From positions 20,864-84,863 of the forward strand of contig NZ_JOGO01000024.1 of the NCBI RefSeq assembly GCF_000719475.1: a stretch of 64,000 nucleotides of DNA, given 5' to 3'. The translations under genes were made by a program, and so were the position numbers. A model generated the notes under the pieces. That model saw nothing but the letters and a program-made list of their open reading frames with translations. It did no database searches and was not told the DNA's origin. Of this stretch, positions 16,530 through 25,366 are shown piece after piece. The stretch is from Streptomyces sp. NRRL F-5630. Its GTDB lineage: Bacteria; Actinomycetota; Actinomycetes; Streptomycetales; Streptomycetaceae. Every line of letters begins with the position of its first letter. Within the stretch, counting starts at the first letter, position 1.

Positions 16530-16913
16530 CTACTGCTCCCGAGGGCGGCGGTCCAGGTCCGTCAGCTCCTGCGCGAACGTGAGGTGGAGCGGCTCCGGGC
16601 CCACGTACCGCTGGCACGGGCAGTCCCGCGCCTCGTACCGCTCCGGCTTGTTCTCCGCGTCCCAGGCCACGGCCGCCCGCACCGACTCGTGGCAGCGGCC
16701 CTCCGCGTCGTGCGTCGCGAGGTGATGGCCGCAGCCGCACACCGGCTCGGGCGGCCGTCCGGCGTCGAGCCGCGCCCGCTCTGCCCGCGCCTTCGCCTCC
16801 GTGAGTTCCAGTCTGCGCTTGTGCCGCGTCCGCAGCGCCCTGCGCGCCCGCTCACCGATCCCGCCGCCCCCGAAGACGACCACGAAGAACAGCACCCACA
16901 GCCACGTACTCAT
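16530..16913 (-). CDS. Membrane-anchored protein with Cys/His-rich putative zinc motif, unknown function
   Basis: 127 aa. It begins MSTWLWVLFFVVVFGGGG, a single N-terminal membrane helix. A basic amphipathic helix follows (RARRALRTRHKRRLELTEAK), then PVCGCGHHLATHDAEGRCHE and DCPCQRYVGPEPLHL. The CxC..HH...C and CPC cysteines look like a metal site. Similar proteins occur in Streptomyces; no function is recognised. It is divergent from the SNF2 helicase gene, with 76 bases between the starts. Confidence 0.75.
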   Translation of the reverse strand: MSTWLWVLFFVVVFGGGGIGERARRALRTRHKRRLELTEAKARAERARLDAGRPPEPVCGCGHHLATHDAEGRCHESVRAAVAWDAENKPERYEARDCPCQRYVGPEPLHLTFAQELTDLDRRPREQ

Positions 16914-16989
16914 GTGCCCAACCCCCGTCCGGCATGGATGATTCGAGTCTACGCGGGAGCTCGCCCGCGAGACGGGAGGAGAGCGCGCG

Positions 16990-19374
16990 GTGGGACGCGA
17001 CGAGCGGGAAGCGTACGCACGGGCGAGGAGCCTCGCGCGAGCGGCCGAGGCGGTGCGGGTCGACTGGCACCGTGCCGTCACCTCCGTACGGAGCGCGGTC
17101 GACCCGCTCCTCGAAGCCGAAGTCGCCGCGCTCCTCGCCCCCGTGCCGCTCGCGCGGCTCCAGGAGGTCACGCGCGGGCGGCTGCGCACCGCCGACGTCG
17201 AGGCCGCCGGGTACACCACGGTCGGCGCCCTCCACGAGGCCGGGGAGCACGCGCTGCTCCGCATACCCGGCGTCGGCGTGGGCCGCGCGCGCCAACTCAC
17301 GGCCGCCGCCGGGCGGTTCGCCGACACGGTGCGCGAGGCCCTGACCGTACGGCTGGACGCGGACCGCCCCACGCCCGGCACGACCGCGCTGCTCCGGGCG
17401 CTGCACCCGCTCGTCGTCGTCGGGACCGCCGGGCGGCGCGTCGTCGTCGAGGCGGAGGAGTGGGCCGGACGCTTGGAGGAACCGCTCGCCGTCGCCGCGC
17501 CGCTCGACGCCGCCTGGCCGCGCGCCGCCGCCCGGTCCCTCGCCGCCCGTTGCGTGCCCGCCAGGGGCCGGGCCCTCGCGGCGGCCCGCTCCGCGCTCGA
17601 CGAACTGCGGGCACTGGTCGCCGAGGCCGCCGCCGCCGGGCTCGTCGAGCGCTTCGCGCAGACGTCCGCCGATCTGCTCCGCACGCCGGGCTCCGAGGCG
17701 GCGGCGTGGACGGACTTCGCCCTGCGCGCCGCCGACTACCACGCCGTGCTCGCCTCCGCCGCCGGTCTCGATCCCGGCTCCGCGGCGGTGGCCGGGGACC
17801 TTCCCGCGGAGATCGCCGAGGAGGTGCGCCAACAGCCGCTGGACGAGCGGCATCTGCGCGTCACGCTGCGCCCGTACCAGTCCTTCGGCGCCCGCTTCGC
17901 GCTCGCCCGCCGCCGCGTCCTGCTCGGCGACGAGATGGGGCTCGGCAAGTCGGTGCAGGCGATCGCCGTGCTCACCCACCTCACGGCCGAGGCCGAGGAC
18001 TGGCGGCGCGAGCGGCGACGCCGGGCGGGCACGGGCGCCCTCGCCCCGGCCGAGCGCCGCCTCACCGGCTTCCCCGGCGCCCGCGAGGAACCGTCGCCCC
18101 CCGGCCTTCCCGGCCCCCGCGACGCGTGGCCCCCCTCCGGCCAGGACAGCCCGTCCGCCGCCGAGGCGCGCGCCCTCGTCGTCTGCCCGACGAGCCTCCT
18201 CATCAACTGGCAGCGCGAATTCGCCACCCACAGCGCGCTCCCCGTCCACGTCCTCTACGGACCCGGGCGCGCCCGCGCCTACGAGGAGTGGCGCAGCGGC
18301 ACAGGGGTCGGCCTGACGACGTACACCTCGCTCGCGAAACTGCCGGTCGCCGACGTGTCCGAGGTCGCGACCGTCGTCCTCGACGAGGCGCAGTACGTCA
18401 AGAACCACCGCACCCAGCGGGCGGAGGCCGCCCGCGAGTGGACCCGGCAGGAGTCGCGCCGCGTCCTGCTCCTGAGCGGTACGCCGATGGAGCACCGCCC
18501 CGCCGAACTCGCGGCGCTCGTCGCCTTCCTCGACGACCGGCTGCGGCTCACCGGGCCGGAGGCGCCCGAGAGCCCGCACGCGTTCAGGGCCGCGCTCGCC
18601 CCCGTCTACCTGCGCCGCGAACAGGCCGATGTCCTCGCCGAACTGCCCGGCGTCCAGCACACCCGCGAGTGGCTCGCGTCGGGCCCCGCGGAGAACGCCG
18701 CCTACCGCGCCGCCGTCGTCGCGGCCCGCTTCCCCGCGATGCGGCGCGCGGCCTTCGCCGACCCGGAGCACTCCGCGAAGGCCGCCCGGCTGCGGGACCT
18801 CGTCGCCGAAGCGGCGGCGAACGGCCGCAAGACGCTCGTCTTCTCGTACTTCCCCGACGTGCTCGACGCGGTCCGCCCCCACCTGCCGCCCGACGTCCCC
18901 GTGCACGGCCCGCTCACCGCGGCGATGGACGCCCGCGCGCGGCAGGACGTCGTGGACGCCTTCACGACCACTGGCGGACCGGCCGTCCTCCTCGCCCCGA
19001 TCCGCGTGGCGGGGCTCGGCCTCAACCTCCAGGCCGCCTCCGTCGTCGTCCTGTGCGAGCCGCAGACGAGCACAGCGCTGGAGTCGCAGGCCATCGCCCG
19101 CGCCCACCGCATGGGCCAGGCCCGCTCCGTACGGGTGCACCACCTCCTCACCCCCGGCGGCATCGACGCGCGTCTCCTCGCCGTGCAGGAGGAGCGCACC
19201 CACCTCTTCGACACGCACGCGCGCCGCAGCGTCATCGCGGAGAGCATCCCCGAGGCGACGGACACCTTCGACGCGGACATCGCGCGCCGGATCGTGGCGG
19301 AGGAACGGGAGCGGCTCGGGGTGGCGGAGACCGAAGGGCCGGACGGCCCGCGAGCGGTCCGGGGAGGGGGCTGA
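16990..19374 (+). CDS. SNF2-family DEAD/DEAH-type helicase
   Basis: 794 aa, GTG start behind GGGAGGAGAG. The N-terminal ~120 residues include YTTVGALHEAGEHALLRIPG and VGRARQLTAAAGRF, a helix-hairpin-helix-like DNA-binding segment. The ATPase core has LRPYQSFGARFAL, Walker A GDEMGLGKSVQAI near residue 317, CPTSLLINWQREF, and a Walker B DEAQ box (VVLDEAQYVKNHRTQRA) near 461. The second lobe has GRKTLVFSYF and the motif VI region ALESQAIARAHRMGQARSV, typical of Swi2/Snf2 proteins. A ~60-residue Pro/Arg-rich insertion separates Walker A from motif Ia. It probably remodels DNA-protein complexes; its partner is unknown. Confidence 0.88.
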   Translation: MGRDEREAYARARSLARAAEAVRVDWHRAVTSVRSAVDPLLEAEVAALLAPVPLARLQEVTRGRLRTADVEAAGYTTVGALHEAGEHALLRIPGVGVGRARQLTAAAGRFADTVREALTVRLDADRPTPGTTALLRALHPLVVVGTAGRRVVVEAEEWAGRLEEPLAVAAPLDAAWPRAAARSLAARCVPARGRALAAARSALDELRALVAEAAAAGLVERFAQTSADLLRTPGSEAAAWTDFALRAADYHAVLASAAGLDPGSAAVAGDLPAEIAEEVRQQPLDERHLRVTLRPYQSFGARFALARRRVLLGDEMGLGKSVQAIAVLTHLTAEAEDWRRERRRRAGTGALAPAERRLTGFPGAREEPSPPGLPGPRDAWPPSGQDSPSAAEARALVVCPTSLLINWQREFATHSALPVHVLYGPGRARAYEEWRSGTGVGLTTYTSLAKLPVADVSEVATVVLDEAQYVKNHRTQRAEAAREWTRQESRRVLLLSGTPMEHRPAELAALVAFLDDRLRLTGPEAPESPHAFRAALAPVYLRREQADVLAELPGVQHTREWLASGPAENAAYRAAVVAARFPAMRRAAFADPEHSAKAARLRDLVAEAAANGRKTLVFSYFPDVLDAVRPHLPPDVPVHGPLTAAMDARARQDVVDAFTTTGGPAVLLAPIRVAGLGLNLQAASVVVLCEPQTSTALESQAIARAHRMGQARSVRVHHLLTPGGIDARLLAVQEERTHLFDTHARRSVIAESIPEATDTFDADIARRIVAEERERLGVAETEGPDGPRAVRGGG

Positions 19375-19547
19375 ACGGCCGGAAACCCGTCTCCGGCGAC
19401 CATGACGAGCGCCAGGGGGCAGGGGGCAGCCGAGTGCGGGGCAGGTCCGACGCCGCCCAGGGACGCCGGACCTGCGACGAGACAGCGAACAACGGCGTCT
19501 CCCGAGGGCTGTCCGCCGCCCTGCCGCAGGCCGGGTCGGCCCGGCGC

Positions 19548-20246
19548 TCAGGGGGCCCGGTACTCCTGCTCCGGCCGTCCGGCGGCCCCGTAGCGCAGAC
19601 GCATCCGGAGCAGCCCGCGGCCGACCATGTCAGCCAGGTACCGCTGGGCGGTGGCCCGCGATACGCCGACCAGCGCGGCGACCTCACCGGCGGACAGCGG
19701 GCCCGCCGCGTCCTGGACGGCGCCGAGCACCAGCTCCCGGGTCACGGTGTGCGCGGCGGTGGCCGACCGGCGACCGCCCGCGCCGCCTCCGCGCAGCGCG
19801 GCGAGCGCGTCGTCCAGCGCCTCCTGGTCGAGGGTCTCCGCGGCGGTCAGTTGCCGGTACCGCGCATAGCCGCGCAGCCGGGCGGCGAGCGCCTCCGGCG
19901 CGAAGGGCTTGATCAGGTACGCGAGCGCGCCCGCCGCCAGCGCCGTGCGCACGGTACGGCCCTCGGCCGCCGCGCTCAGCACGAACGTGTCGCAGGGCAG
20001 CGCCCGCAGCAGCTCCAGCCCCGGACGGTCCGGCAGGTACAGATCGACGAGGGCCAGATCCACCGGTGCCTCGGCCCGCCCCGCCGCCGCCAGCGCCTCG
20101 TCGGCCGAGCGTGCCACCCCGGCGACCGCGCAGCCCGGCGTCTCCGCCACGATGTCCGAGTGCAGCCCGGCGACCCGGAAGTCGTCGTCGACGACCAGGA
20201 CGGACAGGGGCCGCCGCTCGTCCGCGGCCGTACGGCTGATGCTCAT
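19548..20246 (-). CDS. Response regulator, CitB/DcuR type
   Basis: 232 aa. Receiver domain: acidic pair in VLVVDDDFRVAG, phospho-acceptor Asp68 in LALVDLYLPDRPG, and conserved Lys in AYLIKPFAPEAL. The C-terminal part holds a winged-helix/HTH (GPLSAGEVAALVGVSRATAQR, RYLADMVGRGLL) as in the CitB family rather than LuxR or OmpR. It is co-transcribed with the sensor kinase: the ATG at 20246 overlaps the kinase stop at 20243 by four bases. It is expected to activate the divergent GntP permease gene. Confidence 0.9.
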   Translation of the reverse strand: MSISRTAADERRPLSVLVVDDDFRVAGLHSDIVAETPGCAVAGVARSADEALAAAGRAEAPVDLALVDLYLPDRPGLELLRALPCDTFVLSAAAEGRTVRTALAAGALAYLIKPFAPEALAARLRGYARYRQLTAAETLDQEALDDALAALRGGGAGGRRSATAAHTVTRELVLGAVQDAAGPLSAGEVAALVGVSRATAQRYLADMVGRGLLRMRLRYGAAGRPEQEYRAP

Positions 20247-22360
20247 GCGGGGTGCTCCGGAGGGTGGTGGCGGGCAGGGGGCGGGGCGTCGTGCGGGGAG
20301 CCGCCGGGCGGAGGTTCGGGGACGGCGGCGGACGCGCTGCCGGGCCCGGTGCCCGCCAGGGGAGGGGAGCCCGCGCGAGGGTCGTTCCTTCCGTTCCCGG
20401 AACCGCCTTCGCCGCCCTCGTCGGGACCGCTCCCGGTCCCGGAAGCGCCCTCGCCGTCGTCGTCGGCGGTGTCCTCGCCGGGCGCCAGTACGCCGGGCAG
20501 CCGGGCCACGAAGACGGCTCCGCCCGACACGCGGTCCTCCTCACCGGGGGGCGGGCCGCCCGTGGCCTCGTGCCCCGCTCCGGCCGGAACGGCCCCTTCC
20601 GCAGCGGCCCGGCCTTCTCCGTGCGGCGCCGGGGCCCGCGGGGGCGCCCCCGGTTCCGTGAGCCGGAGGTCGCCGCCGCGGGCGCGGGCGATCTGGCGGG
20701 CGAGCGGAAGCCCGATGCCACGCCCGCCGACATCCTCGGCGCCGGGCTCCTTGGTGGAGACACCCTCGTCGAACAGGTCACCCCGCAGGGGCCCGGCCAC
20801 GCCGTCGCCGCTGTCCGCGACCGTGATGAGCAACGTGTCCCGCACGCCGATGAGTTCGACCTCCACCCGGCGCGGGCTGCGCCGCCCCGCCTGCGCCGCG
20901 TCCACGGCGTTGTCCACGAGGTTGCCGAGCACCGTGGTCACATCGACGGGCGCGGCGACCGTCCGCCGCACCCACGTGCCACCGCCCAGCACCAGCGTCA
21001 CACCGCGCTCGCGCGCCGCCGCGGCCTTCGCCGTCAGGAAGGCGCGCAGCGAGGCGTCCCGTACGGTGTCCGGCCCGAGGTCGGGCAGGGTCTCACCGAG
21101 CGGCCCCGAGCCGAGCAGGGACCCCAGGTAGTCGGCGACCTCCGCCGGCTGCCCCGCGTGCACCAGCCCGGAGAGCACGTGCAGCCGGTTGGCGAACTCG
21201 TGCCGCTGGGCGCGCAGCGCGGCGCTCATGGTGCGGACGGCGTCGAGCTGCCGGGTCAGTGACTCCACAGCCGTACGGTCCCGCACGGTGAGCAGCGTCC
21301 CGAGCCGCCGCCCCTCGCGCCGGACGGTCCGCGCGGACACCACCAGCATCCGCTCGCGCACGACGGCCATCACGGCGCGCCCGGCATCCGGCTCGCGCAG
21401 CACGTCGCGCACCCGCGGGGTCAGCCCCAGCTCCGCGAGCGGGGTGCCGGGGGCCGCCTCGATGCCGAGCTGCGCGCGGACCTCGTCGTTGGCCACGGTC
21501 ACCCGGTCCCTGGTGTCCAGGGCGAGCACCCCCTCGCCGATGCCGTGCAGGACGGCCTCCTGCTCCTGGACCAGGGTCGCCAGCTCCTCCGGCTCCAAAC
21601 CGAGGGTGAGCCGCTTCCAGCGGCGGACCAGCAGGACGGACGCGGCGAGGCCGACCAGCAGCGCGGCCACGAGCCAGCCCAGGCCGCCGATCAGTACCCG
21701 GGCCTGCTCGGCGCGCACGGCCCCGGCGGAGACACCGACGTTCGCCTCGCCGACGACCTTGCGGGAGCCGGGCGCGCGTACCGGGACCTTGGCCACCACC
21801 TCCTCGCCCAGGTGAGCGTGGTGCCGGGCCAGCTCCTCGTGCCCGGAGAGGGCGGTCGAGGGGTCGGTGCTCACCTCGCGCCCCAGCTCCGCCCTGTCGG
21901 GGTGGGCCAGCCGGATGCCGCGGTCGTCGGTGACCACGACGAACAGGGAGCCGGTGCGCCGCCGCACCGTCTCGGCGCGCTTGTTGAGCCAGCCGTCCGC
22001 GAGCACGGAGCGGGGGGTCCGCGCGGCGCCCTCCGAACGCGCGGCGGCGGCCGACCAGCGGTCCGCCGCCGCGCGCACGCCCGGTTCCCCGGCGACCGTC
22101 CGGGCGATGGCGAGCGCGCGCTGCTGGTACTCGCCGGTGAGGCGCCGCTCGCTGTCGTACGCGAAGGCGCCGAAGGCCGTGCCCACGACGAGGGTGACCA
22201 CCGCGCACTGCAACAGCAGGGTGCGGGTGCGCAGACGGAGCCACGGCCACCTGCGGGGCCGCCGGAGGCGCGCGGCCGGGGCGCGGCGGTCGGCGCGGGG
22301 AGCTGCCGGAACGCGGCGGTCGGCGGACGGCGGGGGCGGTGCGGGCTTCACCGCTCCCAC
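20243..22360 (-). CDS. Sensor histidine kinase, DcuS/CitA type
   Basis: 705 aa from the GTG at 22360 (GGGG upstream); GTGs at 22351 and 22396 are alternatives. A membrane helix (LLLQCAVVTLVVGTAFGAFA) is followed by an extracytoplasmic PAS-like sensor (TGSLFVVVTDDRGIRLAHPD), a second helix (LIGGLGWLVAALLVGLAASV), a cytoplasmic PAS domain (VLHGIGEGVLALDTRDRVTV), then a citrate-family H-box RHEFANRLHVLSGLV with the His near 387. The ATPase domain has LGNLVDNAVDAA, DSGDGV and GGRGIGLPLARQI. About 100 C-terminal residues are Pro/Gly/Glu-rich with no fold. Such kinases sense carboxylates; the neighbouring permease suggests an organic acid or gluconate-like ligand. Confidence 0.88.
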   Translation of the reverse strand: MGAVKPAPPPPSADRRVPAAPRADRRAPAARLRRPRRWPWLRLRTRTLLLQCAVVTLVVGTAFGAFAYDSERRLTGEYQQRALAIARTVAGEPGVRAAADRWSAAAARSEGAARTPRSVLADGWLNKRAETVRRRTGSLFVVVTDDRGIRLAHPDRAELGREVSTDPSTALSGHEELARHHAHLGEEVVAKVPVRAPGSRKVVGEANVGVSAGAVRAEQARVLIGGLGWLVAALLVGLAASVLLVRRWKRLTLGLEPEELATLVQEQEAVLHGIGEGVLALDTRDRVTVANDEVRAQLGIEAAPGTPLAELGLTPRVRDVLREPDAGRAVMAVVRERMLVVSARTVRREGRRLGTLLTVRDRTAVESLTRQLDAVRTMSAALRAQRHEFANRLHVLSGLVHAGQPAEVADYLGSLLGSGPLGETLPDLGPDTVRDASLRAFLTAKAAAARERGVTLVLGGGTWVRRTVAAPVDVTTVLGNLVDNAVDAAQAGRRSPRRVEVELIGVRDTLLITVADSGDGVAGPLRGDLFDEGVSTKEPGAEDVGGRGIGLPLARQIARARGGDLRLTEPGAPPRAPAPHGEGRAAAEGAVPAGAGHEATGGPPPGEEDRVSGGAVFVARLPGVLAPGEDTADDDGEGASGTGSGPDEGGEGGSGNGRNDPRAGSPPLAGTGPGSASAAVPEPPPGGSPHDAPPPARHHPPEHPA

Positions 22361-22655
22361 GGTAACCCCGCCGCAGGCGCTGAGCACAATGCGCACAACT
22401 CACGGAACAGCGAATTCGCGGGTTGCGCGCGAATGCTTCAAAGCGGCCGGGCCCGGCGGATAGCTTCCCGGCCTGGGACACACGCGACGCGGGGAGGCTT
22501 CCGCCTCCTCCGCGAGGCCACCCAGCCCCCGGGTGGAGACCGGACGTCCACCGCACGCCGCAGGCCGCCGCACGGTACCGGGCGCGGGGCCGCCGGGCCG
22601 GACCCGGCCGGGACGCCGGAAGTGCCCCAGCACGAGCCGCAATCTCAGGAGTGAC
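22361..22655. promoter_or_regulatory. Divergent promoter region of the two-component and permease units
   Basis: It holds a perfect 10-bp palindrome GCGAATTCGC at 22410-22419 and an inverted repeat GCTT-CA-AAGC at 22435-22444. Both sit between the oppositely directed units and are candidate response-regulator sites. No clear -35/-10 pair was assigned. Confidence 0.35.
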
Positions 22656-22775
22656 ATGTTCATACCGCGCGCAGCGTGGCGCGACGGCACCGGCCGCAGC
22701 ACCGCCCACGGCTCCACCCCCTTCCCCGTGCCTCCCGTGGCGCGTCTCGCCGACACCGCCGGGCGGCGGCCGTGA
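22656..22775 (+). CDS. Leader ORF translationally coupled to the GntP permease
   Basis: 39 codons starting MFIPRAAWRDGTGRS, with AGGAG at proper spacing (CAGGAGTGACATG). Its TGA stop overlaps the GTG start of the permease by four bases (GTGA). The permease GTG has no independent ribosome site, so ribosomes finishing this ORF probably start the permease. The peptide has no membrane helix and no run of a single amino acid, so a coupling device is more likely than a ribosome-stalling sensor. Unrecognised as a protein. Confidence 0.5.
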   Translation: MFIPRAAWRDGTGRSTAHGSTPFPVPPVARLADTAGRRP

Positions 22776-24220
22776 CGGGGCACGCGTGGCTGCTCCTGGT
22801 CACCCTCGTCGTCGCCATCGGCGTGCTGGTGCTGCTGATCAACTCGCGGCTCCGGTTCCACCCCTTCGCGGCGCTGATGCTGGTCTCGGTCGGCGTGGCT
22901 CTGGTCGCCGGTATGTCCACCGAGCAGGTCGCCGAGTCGTTGGAGGAGGGCGCGGGCGGCATCCTCGGAGACGTCGGTATCACCCTGGCGTTCGGCGCGA
23001 TGCTCGGCCGGCTGCTGGCCAACTCCGGGGCCACCGAACGGATCGCCAGGGTGATCGTGGACCGGGCCGGGACGCGTTCGCTGCCCTGGTACATGGCGGG
23101 CGCCGCGTTCGTCATCGGCATCCCGATGTTCTTCGAGATCGGGCTGATCGTGTTGCTGCCGCTGATCTTCAGCGTCGCGCGGCGGCTCCAGGACAGCGGC
23201 CAGGTCAAAGGCTCGCCCTACGTCTACCTCGCCACGCCGACCATCGCGGCCCTGTGCACCCTGCACGGCATGGTGCCCCCGCACCCGGGCCCGCTGATCG
23301 GCGTCGAGGGCCTGCACGCCGACCTCGGCATGACCATCCTGGTCGGACTGATCTGCGCGGTGCCCACCATCGTCATCTCGGGCCCGGTCTACGGGCGGTG
23401 GATCGCACCCCGGCTGGCCGTGCACCCGGACCGGGAACTGGTCGCCCAGTTCACCGGCACCGCCACGACGGGTACCGGGGACGCCACGACAGGTACCGGC
23501 ACCGCGACGGCGGGCGGCGAGGGGCCACGTGGCGCGGGGACCGGGAAGCCCGGCGGGGTTTCGCTCGGCTGGGCCCTGGCCGCGGTGCTGGTACCGGTGG
23601 TCCTCATGCTGCTGCGCACGATCGCGGAGCTGGCGCTGGCCGAATCCAGCCCGGTACGGCATGTGCTCGTCTTCGTGGGCGAGCCGGTGATCGCGATGTT
23701 CGCCGGTTTCCTCTTCGCGCTCTTCGCCCTCGGCTACCGCAGCGGCCAGCCGGCGGAGAAGGTACGCGAGTCGCTGACCGACAGCATCAAGTCCGTGGCC
23801 GGAATCCTGCTGATCATCGCGGGCGGCGGCGCGTTCAACCAGGTGCTGAAGGACACCGGGATCGGCAAGGCCATCGAGTCGGCCGCCTCCGGGGCGCACC
23901 TCAACCTGCTGCTGCTCGGCTGGCTGATCGCGTTGGTGCTGTCCTTCTCCACCGGCTCGGCGACCGTCGGCATCGTCGCCGCGACCGGCATCCTCAGCCC
24001 CATGGCGGGTACCGGCGGCGGCCTGGAGAGCTCGTTGCTCGTCGTCGCCATCGGCGCCGGTTCGATCGGCCTCAACTACGTGAACCACGCGGGGTTCTGG
24101 CTGGTCAAGGAGTCCTTCGGGATGACGCTGGGCCAGGCCACCAAATCGCACACGGCGATCCAGACGCTGGTGAGCGTCTGCGGGCTGCTGATGGCCCTGC
24201 TGCTCTCGGTCTTCGTCTGA
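22772..24220 (+). CDS. GntP-family permease (gluconate/organic acid:H+ symporter)
   Basis: 482 aa, many membrane helices. It is expected to import gluconate or a related hydroxy acid with protons. Family blocks: INSRLRFHPFAALMLVSVGV near the start, GILGDVGITLAFGAMLGRLL, FFEIGLIVLLPLIFSVAR, TLHGMVPPHPGPLIGVEGL, GGGAFNQVLKDTGIG and FSTGSATVGIVAATGI. A Thr/Gly-rich loop (TGTATTGTGDATTGTGTAT) sits mid-protein. The GTG at 22772 starts just before the first helix and overlaps the leader ORF stop. It diverges from the DcuS/CitA-like two-component genes, which probably control it. Confidence 0.88.
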   Translation: MTGHAWLLLVTLVVAIGVLVLLINSRLRFHPFAALMLVSVGVALVAGMSTEQVAESLEEGAGGILGDVGITLAFGAMLGRLLANSGATERIARVIVDRAGTRSLPWYMAGAAFVIGIPMFFEIGLIVLLPLIFSVARRLQDSGQVKGSPYVYLATPTIAALCTLHGMVPPHPGPLIGVEGLHADLGMTILVGLICAVPTIVISGPVYGRWIAPRLAVHPDRELVAQFTGTATTGTGDATTGTGTATAGGEGPRGAGTGKPGGVSLGWALAAVLVPVVLMLLRTIAELALAESSPVRHVLVFVGEPVIAMFAGFLFALFALGYRSGQPAEKVRESLTDSIKSVAGILLIIAGGGAFNQVLKDTGIGKAIESAASGAHLNLLLLGWLIALVLSFSTGSATVGIVAATGILSPMAGTGGGLESSLLVVAIGAGSIGLNYVNHAGFWLVKESFGMTLGQATKSHTAIQTLVSVCGLLMALLLSVFV

Positions 24221-24224
24221 CCCA

Positions 24225-24262
24225 CCCGTCGGCACCCCGGCGGCTGCCGGAGCGCCGACGGG
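24225..24262 (+). terminator. Terminator hairpin after the permease gene
   Basis: CCCGTCGGC at 24225-24233 pairs with GCCGACGGG at 24254-24262, starting 4 bases past the permease stop. Confidence 0.55.
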
Positions 24263-24273
24263 CGAGCGCCGAG

Positions 24274-24378
24274 TGCCTGACGCCGGTGAGGCCGGGGGCT
24301 GCGTTTCGGGCAAGGAGACGGCCTCGGTGATGAACTCGTCGAGCGGCGTCGCCGCCTCGTTCTCCTCATGCCACGGCA
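24274..24378 (-). pseudogene. Possible 5' fragment of a lost gene
   Basis: The minus strand reads MVPWHEENEAATPLDE, then FITEAVSLPETQPPAS, with strong G/C third-position bias and acidic, protein-like content. It has no stop before running into the antisense of the permease terminator and gene, and no recognisable family. It may be the stump of a gene cut off when the permease block or the accessory region was joined. Otherwise 24263-24489 shows nothing. Confidence 0.25.
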
Positions 24379-24489
24379 CCATGGAGACGGGAACTGAACC
24401 CACGCCCCCATCCGGCGGATGCATGCCGACGGAACCGCGCGTCGGGCTGGGTCACGCGCCCGCAGCCGGACAAGCGGACGCGCGTGGAA

Positions 24490-25044
24490 TCACCCCGCGG
24501 AGAACCAGGACAAGCGGTCGGCGGCCTGGCTTCGCATGGGTTCGGGCAACTCCAGTGGTCTGAAGGTGGCCGGCCAATCGGCCGGACGGTAGCCCGCGTT
24601 CAGGTCCACATGGTGCAGTTCCAGCTCGACGAGCTTGCGCAGAACGACTTGACTGGCCGGGAACGGATCGAGGTGCAGAATGGTGACACTGGTCGTCCAC
24701 GCCTTGCCGGGTACCGTGCCCACCGCGGCCCGGAACACCGCTGCCGTCCGTTCGATGTCCGCGATGTGCTCCGCGACCGGCCGGCCCGCACCGTTCTCGA
24801 TGTCCGTGTCGCGGGCATCTTGGCTCGCGTAGGCGGGGAGGTCGGTGCCGGTGCGGGCCGACTCCAGCAGGTTTCGATGAGCCTCGGCGGCGCGTGCGAT
24901 GTGGGCGAGGACGTGACCTCGGCTCCAGCCGGGCAGAAGAGACGGTTCGAGCACCTCTTCATCGGTCAGCCCCCTGACTGTCGTCATCAGTCGCGCCGTC
25001 GCATCATCGATTTGGGTGACGAGGTCCTTGAGCCACGTTTCCAT
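24490..25044 (-). CDS. DinB/mycothiol-dependent maleylpyruvate isomerase-like protein
   Basis: 184 aa from ATG at 25044; an ATG at 25089 gives 15 more residues and cannot be excluded. The fold signature is LLPGWSRGHVLAHIARAAEA, with metal-binding His residues spaced as in the MDMPI N-terminal/DinB helical bundle. RNLLESARTGTDLPAYAS, RDTDIENGAGRPVAEHIADI and a later LVELELHHVDLNAGYRPADW supply the third His. Members are mycothiol-dependent isomerases or transferases; no aromatic-ring pathway genes are adjacent, so the substrate is unknown. Confidence 0.82.
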   Translation of the reverse strand: METWLKDLVTQIDDATARLMTTVRGLTDEEVLEPSLLPGWSRGHVLAHIARAAEAHRNLLESARTGTDLPAYASQDARDTDIENGAGRPVAEHIADIERTAAVFRAAVGTVPGKAWTTSVTILHLDPFPASQVVLRKLVELELHHVDLNAGYRPADWPATFRPLELPEPMRSQAADRLSWFSAG

Positions 25045-25366
25045 GTCGCGAAGCCAACCAGCTTTCTTGTCAGTAGTGAGTACAGGCATTCAAGAAGAAC
25101 GGACGCCTGACCGTCCACCGCACGTGGGGCCCGGAGACCACGGGGGCCCAGAGGCAAGGGAGACCGCCTCGTTCCCTCCCGACGCCCCTCGGAGCCGAGG
25201 CCGAGGCGGCCGGCCGCGGTGGGGCCGTCCGCCCGGCTCCGGGACGCCCTGCCCTGGACCGCTCCGTCCACGGATGCCGTGCGGCGATCACGCATGCGCC
25301 CGGCCTCCCTGCCGGGCTGGTGATCGAGTCGGTGTCGCCGGCCCGGGTCGCCGGGCGGCTCGGTGG

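Noticed and set aside
16437..21131. A 1564-residue open frame on the plus strand
   Set aside because: Arg/Pro/Ala-rich shadow crossing several real genes on both strands; an artefact of very high GC.
24383..24405. tRNA T-arm-like sequence on the minus strand (GTGGGTTCAGTTCCCGT), possible attachment site
   Set aside because: The invariant A after TTCR is G, the stem needs two G-T pairs, no matching acceptor or anticodon arm lies upstream, and no integrase is near.
22400..24424. 674-residue minus-strand frame opposite the GntP permease
   Set aside because: Antisense shadow of the permease; only its first ~35 codons outside the permease look coding.
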